Below are positions 23,915-33,644 of a stretch of 64,000 bases of DNA, in pieces; position 1 is the first letter of the stretch; each line of letters begins with the position of its first letter. Both the position numbers and the translations under genes were made by a program. Under the pieces are notes generated by a model. The model searched no databases. It had not been told where the DNA came from and saw nothing but the letters and a program-made list of their open reading frames with translations. The stretch is from Terrabacter aerolatus (GTDB taxonomy: Bacteria > Actinomycetota > Actinomycetes > Actinomycetales > Dermatophilaceae), in assembly GCF_007991735.1 (NCBI RefSeq), contig NZ_BJYX01000012.1:62001-126000 (forward strand), read 5' to 3'.

Positions 23915-24739
23915 TCACGGCCTGTCGCCAGCGCCCCCGTGCGGCTCACCGAGGACGTATGCCGCGTCCGCGAAGCCGCCGCCGAGCACCCCTGGCGGGC
24001 GGCTGGGGTCACGACGCTCGACGACCTCCGCGTCGACCTCGGCGTCGTCCTGCGGGTCGAAGCCGATCGCCAGCCCGGGCGTCAGGTCGACGACCCGGCG
24101 CGTGTTGCTCGAGACCCCCCACACGACGTGGTGGCCCTGCGCCCCGGTCGTCAGGGCGGCCAGGACGAGCCGTGTCATGTCGCCGGGGGAGAGCCACGAC
24201 TGGAGCGAGCGCGGGCCGCCCGGCCGGTCGTCGAAGGTCATGATGCGGGCGCTGACGACCGTCATGGCGAAGCGGCCGGCATACAAGCCCCCGATGGCCT
24301 CGAGCGCCGCCTTGCTCACCCCGTAGTACGTGTCGGGCGCCGGCAGCGGCATGCCCTGCCGGGCGAGCGTGGAGTCGACGGGCACGTATCCGGCCGCGTG
24401 CACCGAGCTCGCGAGCAGCATCCGGCGCACGCCGGCGACCCGGGCCGCCTCGCACACCGCACGGGTGCCGTCGATGTTGACGGCGAGGATCTCGGCCCAC
24501 GACCGCTCGTCGGAGAAGGCGCCGAGGTGCACGACGAGGTCCGCGCCGGCGAAGGCCTCCGCCTGCACGTCGACGTCACGCACGTCGGCCTCGACGGTCG
24601 ACTCGGTCGCCGGGTCGACGTCGTGCACGACGACGCCGGGGGCGTCACACAGGACGAGCCGGTGGCCGGCCGCGCGCAGGCGCGGACGCACGGCCGTGGC
24701 GATGCGGCCCGAGGCGCCGGTCAGGGCGATGAGTGCCAT
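23915..24739 (-). CDS. Extended short-chain dehydrogenase (NAD-dependent epimerase/dehydratase type)
   Basis: A 274-residue protein from ATG 24739. The NAD-binding motif TGASGRIA lies at residues 7-14. The active-site Ser112 (LASSVHAAG) and Tyr139-x-x-x-Lys143 (TYYGVSKAAL) fit extended SDRs. The NIDGTRAVCEAARVAGVRRMLLASS block and overall length resemble the uronate/hexuronate dehydrogenase branch, but the substrate is uncertain. It is convergent with the MarR gene. The upstream ParA-like gene on the same strand ends 46 bases before its start. Confidence 0.85.
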   Translation of the reverse strand: MALIALTGASGRIATAVRPRLRAAGHRLVLCDAPGVVVHDVDPATESTVEADVRDVDVQAEAFAGADLVVHLGAFSDERSWAEILAVNIDGTRAVCEAARVAGVRRMLLASSVHAAGYVPVDSTLARQGMPLPAPDTYYGVSKAALEAIGGLYAGRFAMTVVSARIMTFDDRPGGPRSLQSWLSPGDMTRLVLAALTTGAQGHHVVWGVSSNTRRVVDLTPGLAIGFDPQDDAEVDAEVVERRDPSRPPGVLGGGFADAAYVLGEPHGGAGDRP

Positions 24740-24785
24740 GGCGGCGGCGTACCCGTCCGGGCCGACCGGTCCCGCGACCCGCGGT

Positions 24786-26327
24786 TCAGAGACCGTCGAC
24801 GACGACGGCAGCCATCTCCATGCACGACTCGTGGGTCTTGCGGCCGATCTTCAGCGGGTCCAGGTGCAGGCCCGGCGCGAGCATCGGGTCGTAGGGGATG
24901 TCGACGACCGCACGCACCCACTGCTCGAAGTGCTCGCGCGTGTGCACGCCGGCGCCGACGTCGTTGCCCTTGGCGGACGTGTGCGAGATGACGCAGACGG
25001 CGTTGCGCACGAGGTCGCCGCGGCCCATCGCCACGAGCGCGTCGAGGTTCTTGGCGGCCACGACCGACGTGTCGTCCTTGAGCGAGGTCGCGAAGACGAG
25101 CATGTCGGCGCGGGCGGCGGCGGCGAGCCAGTTCGGCGACAGGCGGTTGTTGCCGGTGTCGACGACGATCATCCGGTAGAAGCGGGACAGCTGCGTGTGG
25201 AGGTCCTCGAACTCCTGCTCGCCGATGATGCGCATCGCCTCGTCGTCGTCGGCCGAGGCCAGCACGTCGAAGGACAGGCCCCGCTGCTCGCGCACCCAGT
25301 GCTCGAGCTCGGAGGTGCCCGCGTTGGGGTCGCCGGCGATCGTCGGCAGGGCACCGAGCAGGTCGACGACGGTGCGGTGGTGGCTCTGCGACGGGGCACG
25401 CATCCCGAGCGTGCCCTCGGTCTCGTTGTTGTCCCACGCGAGGACCGAGCCGGACCGGTAGCGGCCGAGGTAGCTGGCGAGCATGAGGGTGACGAGCGTC
25501 TTGCCGCCGCCACCCTTGGTGTTGATGACCATGATCGTCTTGCGGCCGCCGAGCGGGCGGGCGATGCGGTCGATGCGGTCGCGCTCCTGCATCTCCCGGA
25601 CACTCGGGCCCAGGCCGAAGGCCTTGCGCAGGCCCGAGTTGGCCTTGACCTTCTGGCGCTCACCCTTGGAGCGGGCCGTGATGAGGTCCTCGGCGCTCGG
25701 GCGGTCGGAGTTGCCGGTGCGCGGCGCGGGGGTGAGGTCGTATGCCGTGGGCTCGGGCTCGTAGCCACCCTCGGCCGCCGCGGCGGCGACGTCGGGGTCG
25801 ACGGCGGGGCGGGCGGCATACGCCTGCCGGGCCGCGGTGTGGTCGGTCGTCAGGGAGCTCGCGGCGTCGGAGCGGTGCTCGTCGGTGCTGCCGGCGGGGG
25901 TCCAGCCGGTGTAGGACGTCTCGGTCGCGTCGTCGGTGGTCGCCGACCAGTCGGTCGTCGTCCCCGGGTCGGAGGGCTGCCAGTCGGTCCACGTGTTCGC
26001 CGAGCCAGAGGTGTGGGAGGAGGTGTCGGACGAGGTGTGGGAGGAGGTGTCGGAGGCGCCGTTGACGTCGTGGCCGTTGCTCGCGGTGCTGCCGCTCAGC
26101 TCGGAGAGGCCGTGGGCAGCCGTCTCGTCGGAGACGCCCGGGTCGGTCGGCTGCCACGACGTGTCGTCCCACGTCGAGCTCCACGGGTCGGCCGGGGGCT
26201 GCTCGGGCTCGGTCGCGCCGGCGCCGGCCGTGGGGATGGGAAGAGCGAAACCGCCCGGGATGCTGTGGTTCGCCGACCAGCCGGGGATGCCCTGGCTCTC
26301 GGTGCTACCGGTCTCGTTGTTGCTCAT
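24786..26327 (-). CDS. MinD/ParA-like ATPase with long acidic Trp-rich N-terminal region
   Basis: A 513-residue protein from ATG 26327, with AAGGAG seven bases upstream. Residues 1-210 are low-complexity, Ser/Thr/Asp/Trp-rich. They contain repeated WQPTDPG-like units (58-64 and 116-122) and SDTSSHTS duplications. From about 264 a MinD/ParA ATPase follows: deviant Walker A KGGGGKT at 271-277, VLAWDNNETEG, then MIVVDTGNNRLSPNW and LVFATSLKDDTSVVAAKNL. The architecture resembles ESX/Flp-type or chromosome-linked ATPases of Actinobacteria rather than plasmid ParA, and no ParB gene adjoins. It is divergent from fhaA, which may hint at cell-pole or cell-division work. Confidence 0.82.
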   Translation of the reverse strand: MSNNETGSTESQGIPGWSANHSIPGGFALPIPTAGAGATEPEQPPADPWSSTWDDTSWQPTDPGVSDETAAHGLSELSGSTASNGHDVNGASDTSSHTSSDTSSHTSGSANTWTDWQPSDPGTTTDWSATTDDATETSYTGWTPAGSTDEHRSDAASSLTTDHTAARQAYAARPAVDPDVAAAAAEGGYEPEPTAYDLTPAPRTGNSDRPSAEDLITARSKGERQKVKANSGLRKAFGLGPSVREMQERDRIDRIARPLGGRKTIMVINTKGGGGKTLVTLMLASYLGRYRSGSVLAWDNNETEGTLGMRAPSQSHHRTVVDLLGALPTIAGDPNAGTSELEHWVREQRGLSFDVLASADDDEAMRIIGEQEFEDLHTQLSRFYRMIVVDTGNNRLSPNWLAAAARADMLVFATSLKDDTSVVAAKNLDALVAMGRGDLVRNAVCVISHTSAKGNDVGAGVHTREHFEQWVRAVVDIPYDPMLAPGLHLDPLKIGRKTHESCMEMAAVVVDGL

Positions 26328-26496
26328 CGAGCGCTCCTTGCTGGCCTGACGCTGCGGGATCGCGGGCGCGACGCTGTGCCGGATCCCGCGGCGGGATCCG
26401 TGTGATCGTCCCACGACTGCGCCACACATCAAACCCGCCGACGACCCGCGGACCGGGGCGAACGGGGCATTTCCACGGGCCGCCACCGACTGTCGG

Positions 26497-26528
26497 TTGG
26501 AGGCTGTAGGGGGTGACCCGGTTACGAT
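26497..26528 (+). promoter_or_regulatory. Candidate promoter of the fhaA-pknB operon
   Basis: A TTGGAG -35-like box (26497-26502) and a TACGAT -10-like box (26523-26528) lie 43 bases before fhaA. The 20-base spacer is longer than ideal, so this is a tentative assignment in the 243-base gap shared with the divergent ATPase gene. Confidence 0.35.
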
Positions 26529-26570
26529 GAAGCGCCCAGCACGAGCGCTCAACACGGAGGAGGCGACGGC

Positions 26571-27341
26571 GTGGGAATCATCAACCGTGTCGAGCACGGT
26601 CTCGCCAAGGCTGTCCACGGCGCCTTCGCCAAGGCGTTCAAGTCGGAGGTGCAGCCCGTCGAGATCGCCTCGGCGATCCGCCGCGCCATGGACGACCGTG
26701 CCGCGCTGCTCGGCCACGGCCGGGCGATGGTCCCCAACCTCTACACGATCGAGCTCAGCCAGACCGACTACGACCGGCTCGGCGACTACGAGGAGGACCT
26801 GTCCGACGACCTCGTCGCCGCGGCACAGGAGCACGCCGACTCGCAGGGCTACCAGCCCGGTGGTCCGCTCGAGGTGCAGCTCGTCGAGGGCGAGGGGCTC
26901 GAGACGGGCGTCTTCCGGGTGCGCCCCGCCACCGCCAAGGCAGCCGCCCGCGAGCCGGCCCCCGCCGCGCCGCGGCCCCAGACCAGCGCCGGCACCGTCA
27001 TCGACGAGGCCCCGGTCCAGCGACCCGCACCGCGCTCGAACCCCTCGGCCCGCCCGTGGCTCGACATCGGCGGCGACCGCTACCCGCTCCTCGGCAGCAT
27101 CACGACCCTCGGCCGCGACGAGACCGCCGACATCGTCATCGACGACCCCGGGGTCTCCCGCCGGCACAGCGAGATCCGGGTCACGACCGACGGTCCGCAC
27201 CTCGTGACCTCGATCCGCGACCTCAACTCCACCAACGGCACCTTCGTCAACGGCGACCGCGTCTCGAGCCAGCGGCTCCAGGACGGCGACCGCCTGACGA
27301 TCGGCCGCACGTCCGCGACGTTCCGCGCGGGTCGCCGGTGA
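26571..27341 (+). CDS. fhaA: FhaA: DUF3662/FHA domain phosphothreonine-binding protein
   Basis: A 256-residue protein from GTG 26571, with GGAGG upstream. The N-terminal DUF3662 domain (about residues 1-115: MGIINRVEHGLAKAVHGAFAKAFKSEVQP) is followed by a Pro/Ala linker and a C-terminal FHA domain (about 165-250). The FHA domain shows TTLGRDETADIVI, VSRRHSEI and LNSTNGTFVNG. The conserved Arg, Ser-Arg-Arg-His and Asn bind phosphothreonine. In mycobacteria FhaA recognises phosphorylated pseudokinase MviN and restrains peptidoglycan synthesis. It is the first gene of an operon of overlapping genes with fhaB, pstP, rodA, pbpA, pknA and pknB. Confidence 0.93.
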   Translation: MGIINRVEHGLAKAVHGAFAKAFKSEVQPVEIASAIRRAMDDRAALLGHGRAMVPNLYTIELSQTDYDRLGDYEEDLSDDLVAAAQEHADSQGYQPGGPLEVQLVEGEGLETGVFRVRPATAKAAAREPAPAAPRPQTSAGTVIDEAPVQRPAPRSNPSARPWLDIGGDRYPLLGSITTLGRDETADIVIDDPGVSRRHSEIRVTTDGPHLVTSIRDLNSTNGTFVNGDRVSSQRLQDGDRLTIGRTSATFRAGRR

Positions 27342-27439
27342 GCCGCGTGAGCACCCTCCACGCCGTGAGCGCCATGAGCGCCATGAGCGCCATGAGCGCC
27401 ATGAGCGCCATCGTCCCGGCGACGACGGGTGGCGCATGA
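27338..27439 (+). CDS. Possible 33-residue linker ORF made of Met-Ser-Ala repeats
   Basis: A GTG at 27338 overlaps the fhaA stop (GTGA), and its frame ends with a TGA overlapping the fhaB ATG (ATGA). The frame thus bridges the two genes exactly. It contains five tandem 9-bp repeats encoding (M/V)SA and ends VPATTGGA. It may be a real leader that couples fhaA and fhaB translation, or a chance frame through a minisatellite. No homologue is recognised. Confidence 0.3.
   Translation: MSRVSTLHAVSAMSAMSAMSAMSAIVPATTGGA
27365..27409 (+). repeat. 9-bp minisatellite between fhaA and fhaB
   Basis: One GTGAGCGCC and four identical ATGAGCGCC units are in tandem (27365-27409). Because the unit is 9 bp, copy-number change keeps the frame of the linker ORF. 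Confidence 0.9.
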
Positions 27440-28011
27440 GTGAGCTCACCCTGACCCTGCTGCGGCTGGGTCTGCTGGCGCTGCTGTGGGTCTTCATCTT
27501 CAGCGTCGTCGGCGTGCTGCGCACCGACATCTACGGCACCGCCGTGACCCGCCGAGGCAAGCGCAAGGCCGCCAAGGAGGCCCAGAAGCAGGACCGGCAG
27601 CGCGGTCCGGCCCGCACGCCGGTGCCCGCCGCCGCCGGGGCAGGCGCCGCGGCCGGGGCGGCCGGTGCCGCCGTCGCGTCGCGCCCCGGGCGCAAGGCCC
27701 GCGGCAAGGGCGTCCCGACGACCCTCGTCGTGACCGAGGGCCCCCTCGCCGGCACGTCGCTGCCGCTCCGCAGCGGCGGCATCCTCGTCGGTCGCAACCC
27801 GGAGTGCGCGCTCGTGCTCGACGACGACTACGCCTCGGGCCGCCACTGCCGCATCTACCCCGACCCGTCGGGGCGCGACGGCTGGGCCGTCGAGGACCTC
27901 GGCTCCACCAACGGCACCTTCATCGGTCGCGACCGCCTGACCGGGTCGCGGCCCGTCGAGGTCGGCACCACCCTGAGGATCGGCAAGACCGTCCTCGAGC
28001 TGCGAGGCTGA
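27436..28011 (+). CDS. fhaB: FhaB/FipA: membrane-anchored FHA domain protein
   Basis: A 191-residue protein from ATG 27436. One N-terminal transmembrane helix (about residues 8-25) is followed by a basic Lys/Arg/Gln-rich linker ([17 protein letters not shown]), an Ala-rich stretch and a C-terminal FHA domain (from about 105). The FHA domain shows [22 protein letters not shown] and [14 protein letters not shown]. In mycobacteria FipA/FhaB links PknA/PknB phosphorylation to FtsZ/FtsQ at the septum. The SRRH-type motif is altered to SGRH but keeps the key Ser and His. The next gene, pstP, starts 5 bases after its stop. Confidence 0.93.
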   Translation: MSELTLTLLRLGLLALLWVFIFSVVGVLRTDIYGTAVTRRGKRKAAKEAQKQDRQRGPARTPVPAAAGAGAAAGAAGAAVASRPGRKARGKGVPTTLVVTEGPLAGTSLPLRSGGILVGRNPECALVLDDDYASGRHCRIYPDPSGRDGWAVEDLGSTNGTFIGRDRLTGSRPVEVGTTLRIGKTVLELRG

Positions 28012-28015
28012 CCCG

Positions 28016-29436
<1,421 letters not shown>

Positions 29437-29440
<4 letters not shown>

Positions 29441-30834
29441 CGACGACCGTCGAGCCCCTGACCCCCCGCACCCGCCGCGGGTCCGAGCTGCTCCTGCTGC
29501 TCTTCGCGATCGCCATCGTGCTGCTCGCCTGGGTCACCACCGACCTCAACCGCAACGGCACGGTGCCGACCAACATCGTCCCGGTCGCGGGCGGCTTCAC
29601 CGTGCTCGTGCTCGCCGTGCACCTCGTGCTCCGCTGGAAGGCGGCCTACGCCGACCCGGTGCTGCTGCCCATCACCACGGTGCTCAACGGGCTCGGCCTC
29701 GTCATGATCCACCGGCTCGACCTCGCGCGCGGCAAGCTCGGCAGCGACGGCGACGCCTACCGCCAGCTCATCTGGACGACCCTCGCGGTCGTCCTTGCCG
29801 TGACGGTGCTCATCGCCCTGCGCGACCACCGCCTGCTGCGCCGCTACACCTTCGTCAGCATGGCGGCCGCGTTCGTCCTGCTCCTGCTCCCGCTCGTGCC
29901 TGGCCTCGGCCGCTCCATCAACGGCTCGCAGATCTGGATCAGCATCGGTCCCCTCAACTTCCAGCCGGGCGAGTTCGCCAAGATCGCCCTCGCCATCTTC
30001 TTCGCCGGCTACCTCGTGCAGACCCGCGACGTGCTCTCCCTCGCCGGGAAGAAGATCCTCGGCTTCACCTTCCCGCGCGGCCGGGACCTCGGTCCGATCG
30101 TCGTCGCCTGGGCCCTCTGCGTGGTCGTCCTCGTCTTCCAGAACGACCTCGGCACCTCGCTGCTCTACTTCGGGCTCTTCGTCGCGATGCTCTACGTCGC
30201 CACCGAGCGCGTCTCGTGGATCATCATCGGCCTGCTGCTCTTCGCGGCCGCGGTGGTCTTCGCCCTGACGGCCTTCGCGCACTTCCACGAGCGCGTCGAC
30301 CTGTGGCTCGACCCCTTCTCGCAGCAGAGCCTCGACCGGTCCAACCAGCTCGCCAACGGGCTGTGGGGCATGGCCTCCGGTGGCCTCACCGGGACCGGGC
30401 TCGGCGCCGGACGCCCCTACCTGACTCCGTTCGCCGAGAGCGACTTCATCTTCCCGAGCCTCGGCGAGGAGCTCGGGCTCTTCGGCTCGGTCGCCATCCT
30501 CGTCCTCTACCTCGTCTTCTGCGAGCGCGGTGTCCGCACCGCCCTCGGGGCGCGGGACGGGTTCGGCAAGCTCCTCGCGATCGGCCTGGCCTTCTCGGTC
30601 GCCTTCCAGCTCTTCATCGTCATCGGCGGCGTCACCCGGGTCATCCCGCTGACCGGTCTCACGACGCCCTTCATGTCGCTCGGTGGCTCGTCCCTCCTCG
30701 CGAACTGGGTCATCATGGCGCTGCTGCTGCGCATCTCCGACCAGGCCCGACGGCCGATGCCCGAGATCCCCGTCGGGGTGGCCGCCGACGACCCGTCGCC
30801 CGCCGAGGTCACCCAGGTGGTGAGGCTGTCGTGA
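29437..30834 (+). CDS. rodA: RodA/FtsW-type SEDS peptidoglycan glycosyltransferase
   Basis: A 465-residue protein from GTG 29437, overlapping the pstP stop (GTGA). It is polytopic with about 10-12 spans and an N-terminal extension (MTTTVEPLTPRTRRGSE). SEDS signatures are visible: NGSQIWISIGPLNFQPGEFAKI, the loop ASGGLTGTGLGAGRPYLTPFAESDFIFPSLGEELG and GLTTPFMSLGGSSLLANW. SEDS proteins polymerise lipid II together with a class B PBP. The partner PbpA is encoded immediately downstream with overlapping stop and start, as in mycobacterial Rv0017c-Rv0016c. Confidence 0.94.
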
Positions 30835-32291
30835 ACACCCCGATCCGCCGCCTGTCGATCCTCATCGCCGCGCTCTTCACGACGCTGCTCGTCGCCTCGA
30901 CGATCGTGCAGTTCGCGCAGGCCAAGACGTTGGGGGCCATGGCGAGCAACAAGCGCTCCCTGCTCGACAGCTACGCGCGCGAGCGCGGCTCGATCATCGT
31001 CGGGGGCCAGGCCGTCGCCAAGTCGGTCCCCGTCCAGGACCAGTACCGCTTCCTGCGGACCTACCCCCAGAACAAGCTGTACGCCCACCTGACCGGCTTC
31101 TACTCCTACTCCGTCGGTGCGCCCTACGGTCTGGAGCACGCCGCCGACGACCTGCTCTCGGGCGACGCCGACCAGCTGTTCGTGCGGCGGGTCACCGACC
31201 TCATCACCGGCCGCAAGACGGCCGGCGCCACCGTCGAGCTGACGATCGACCCCAAGGTCCAGGCGGCTGCCGACCAGGCCCTCGGCGCGAGCAAGGGCGC
31301 CGTCGTCGCCCTCGACCCCAAGACCGGCGCGATCCTCGCGATGGTGAGCCACCCGTCCTACGACCCCAACCCGCTCGCCAGCCACGACCTCACCAAGGCC
31401 GCCAAGGCCTGGAAGACCCTCTCGACCGACGCGGACAAGCCCTACCTCAACCGTGCGATCAGCGGCATCTACCCGCCCGGGTCGACGTTCAAGGTGATCA
31501 CGGCTGCGGCCGCGCTCGAGGACGGCGTCGTCAGCGACGAGAACTCCAAGGTGCCCGGTCCTGCCCAGCTCGACCTGCCGCTCACGACGACCAACCTGCC
31601 CAACGAGGACGGCCGGGCCTGCGGCCCCAACAACGAGACGACGCTCATCCACGCGCTCGAGATCTCGTGCAACACGACCTTCGGTTCGCTCGGTCTCGAC
31701 CTCGGCGGCGAGAAGCTGCGGGCCCAGGCGGCCAAGTTCGGCTTCGGTGACTCGCTCCAGATCCCGATGCGCGTCTCCACGAGCTCGGTCCCGGCCGACC
31801 TCAACGCCCCCCAGGCCGCCCAGGCCGCGATCGGCCAGTACGACGTGCGCACGACGCCGCTGCAGATGGCGATGGTCGCGGCCGGCATCGGCAACAAGGG
31901 CAGCGTCATGACGCCCTACCTCATCCAGTCGGTGCGCAGCGCCAACCTCGACATCATCCAGTCGGCCCCCGACCCCGTCGAGCTGTCGCAGGCGGTCTCG
32001 GAGCAGACCGCGAGCATCCTCACCAAGATGATGGTCTCGGTCGTCGACAACGGCAGCGGTGCGCGGGCCCGGATCGCCGGCGTCGACGTCGCGGGCAAGA
32101 CCGGCACCGCGCAGCACGACCCCGGCAAGCCTCCGCACGCGTGGTTCATCTCGTTCGCGCCGGCCGTCGACCCCAAGGTGGCCGTGGCCGTCGTCGTCGA
32201 GGACGGTGGGGTGACCGGCAGCGAGATCGGCGGCGGCCGCGTCGCCGCCCCCATCGCCCGCGCGGTCATGCAGGCGGTGCTGGGCCGATGA
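30831..32291 (+). CDS. pbpA: PbpA: class B penicillin-binding protein (transpeptidase)
   Basis: A 486-residue protein from GTG 30831, overlapping the rodA stop. An N-terminal membrane anchor (about residues 10-30) is followed by a short dimerisation part and the transpeptidase domain. The three active-site motifs are present: S-x-x-K in PPGSTFKVI, S-x-N in EISCNTTFG and K-T-G in AGKTGTAQHD. It cross-links peptidoglycan outside the membrane and should pair with RodA. Phosphorylation by PknB or PknA is known in mycobacterial relatives. Its last codons overlap the pknA start. Confidence 0.94.
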   Translation: MNTPIRRLSILIAALFTTLLVASTIVQFAQAKTLGAMASNKRSLLDSYARERGSIIVGGQAVAKSVPVQDQYRFLRTYPQNKLYAHLTGFYSYSVGAPYGLEHAADDLLSGDADQLFVRRVTDLITGRKTAGATVELTIDPKVQAAADQALGASKGAVVALDPKTGAILAMVSHPSYDPNPLASHDLTKAAKAWKTLSTDADKPYLNRAISGIYPPGSTFKVITAAAALEDGVVSDENSKVPGPAQLDLPLTTTNLPNEDGRACGPNNETTLIHALEISCNTTFGSLGLDLGGEKLRAQAAKFGFGDSLQIPMRVSTSSVPADLNAPQAAQAAIGQYDVRTTPLQMAMVAAGIGNKGSVMTPYLIQSVRSANLDIIQSAPDPVELSQAVSEQTASILTKMMVSVVDNGSGARARIAGVDVAGKTGTAQHDPGKPPHAWFISFAPAVDPKVAVAVVVEDGGVTGSEIGGGRVAAPIARAVMQAVLGR

Positions 32292-33643
32292 CGCGGCAGG
32301 CGAGTCTCGGGACCGGCGACACGCTCGGGGGCCGCTACACCCTCGGAGCCGCCATCGCCTCGGGCGGGATGGGCGACGTCTGGGAGGCCACCGACGACGT
32401 GCTCCAGCGCCCGGTGGCCGTCAAGGTCATGCGTCCGCAGGGCCCCGACGACGAGTTCTTCCTCGAGCGGTTCCGTGACGAGGCGCGCGGCAGCGCGTCG
32501 TTGCACCACCCCAACATCGCGACCGTCTTCGACTACGGCGAGGAGGACGGCACGGCATACCTCGTCATGGAGCTCGTCCCCGGCCGCACCCTCGGAGACA
32601 TCATCCGCGACAGCGACGGCGGCATGCCGACCGACGACGTGCGCTCGGTGCTCGGCCAGGCGGCCCTCGCCCTCTCGGCGGCCCACGAGGCCGGCGTCGT
32701 GCACCGGGACGTCAAGCCGGCCAACATCATCGTGACGCCCGAGGGGCAGGCCAAGCTCACCGACTTCGGCATCGCCCGGCTCGGCGACGGGTCGGGGCAC
32801 ACCCTCACCGGTGAGGTGCTCGGCACGCCCGACTACATCAGCCCCGAGCAGGCGCTCGGCGAGCCCGCGACCGCCTCGAGCGACCTCTACTCGCTCGGCG
32901 TCGTGGCGCACGAGATGCTCACCGGCCGCAAGCCGTTCGACATGGGCACGCCGGTCGCGACGGCCATCGCCCAGGTCAACGACGCGCCGCCGGAGCTGCC
33001 CGGCACGGTGCCGCTCGACCTGCGCGAGGTCGTCGACGCCTGCCTCGCCAAGTCGGCGTCCGACCGCCCGGTCGACGCCCGCACCGTCGCCGAGGCCGCC
33101 GGTATGCCGCTCGGCGCGCTGCCGGGGGTCACCCCGATGCAGACGACCGCGCTGCTGCCGCAGGTGACCGGCCCGGGCGAGCTCAGCCCGGCCACGACCG
33201 GCCGCTCCGACCAGCCTGCGCGCCGAACCGGCACCCGGATGCTCGCCGCGGCCGGCGCCTTCCCACCAGGTGGGTCACGCCCGACGGCACCGGCTCGCTC
33301 GACCCACACGATCCACTCGACACATCGGACCGGTCAGCGGCGGCTCGCGTGGCTGGCGGTCCCCGCCCTCGCCCTGGTCGGCCTCGTCGCGTGGGGCGCG
33401 TTCGCCCTCGGTGGTGCGGTGAACGGGCCCGACGCCGGACCCGCCACGCAGCCCTCGGGCGCGAGCTCACCGGCCACCTCCGCCCCCAGCAGCACCGCGA
33501 CGACGACCCGACCCAGCCCGGCCACCACGACGCCGGCCACCTCGGCCACGACGCGGCCGGCGGCCACGACGGTCCGGGCCGGCACGACGGCCGCCCAGCC
33601 CGCCCACCCCGGCAAGGGCCACGGGAAGGGCAAGGCGAAGTGA
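32288..33643 (+). CDS. pknA: PknA: membrane Ser/Thr protein kinase
   Basis: A 451-residue protein from ATG 32288 (overlap ATGA with pbpA). The kinase domain spans about residues 14-275, with IASGGMGDVWEA, PVAVKVM, VVHRDVKPANII, LTDFGIARL and GTPDYISPEQAL. After a linker there is one transmembrane helix (about 353-378). The remainder is a short Pro/Thr/Ser/Ala extracellular tail ending GKGHGKGKAK, with no PASTA domain. It controls cell shape and division with PknB. It is closely related to the soluble kinase encoded at 20204-21205. Confidence 0.94.
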   Translation: MTRQASLGTGDTLGGRYTLGAAIASGGMGDVWEATDDVLQRPVAVKVMRPQGPDDEFFLERFRDEARGSASLHHPNIATVFDYGEEDGTAYLVMELVPGRTLGDIIRDSDGGMPTDDVRSVLGQAALALSAAHEAGVVHRDVKPANIIVTPEGQAKLTDFGIARLGDGSGHTLTGEVLGTPDYISPEQALGEPATASSDLYSLGVVAHEMLTGRKPFDMGTPVATAIAQVNDAPPELPGTVPLDLREVVDACLAKSASDRPVDARTVAEAAGMPLGALPGVTPMQTTALLPQVTGPGELSPATTGRSDQPARRTGTRMLAAAGAFPPGGSRPTAPARSTHTIHSTHRTGQRRLAWLAVPALALVGLVAWGAFALGGAVNGPDAGPATQPSGASSPATSAPSSTATTTRPSPATTTPATSATTRPAATTVRAGTTAAQPAHPGKGHGKGKAK

Positions 33644-33644
33644 G

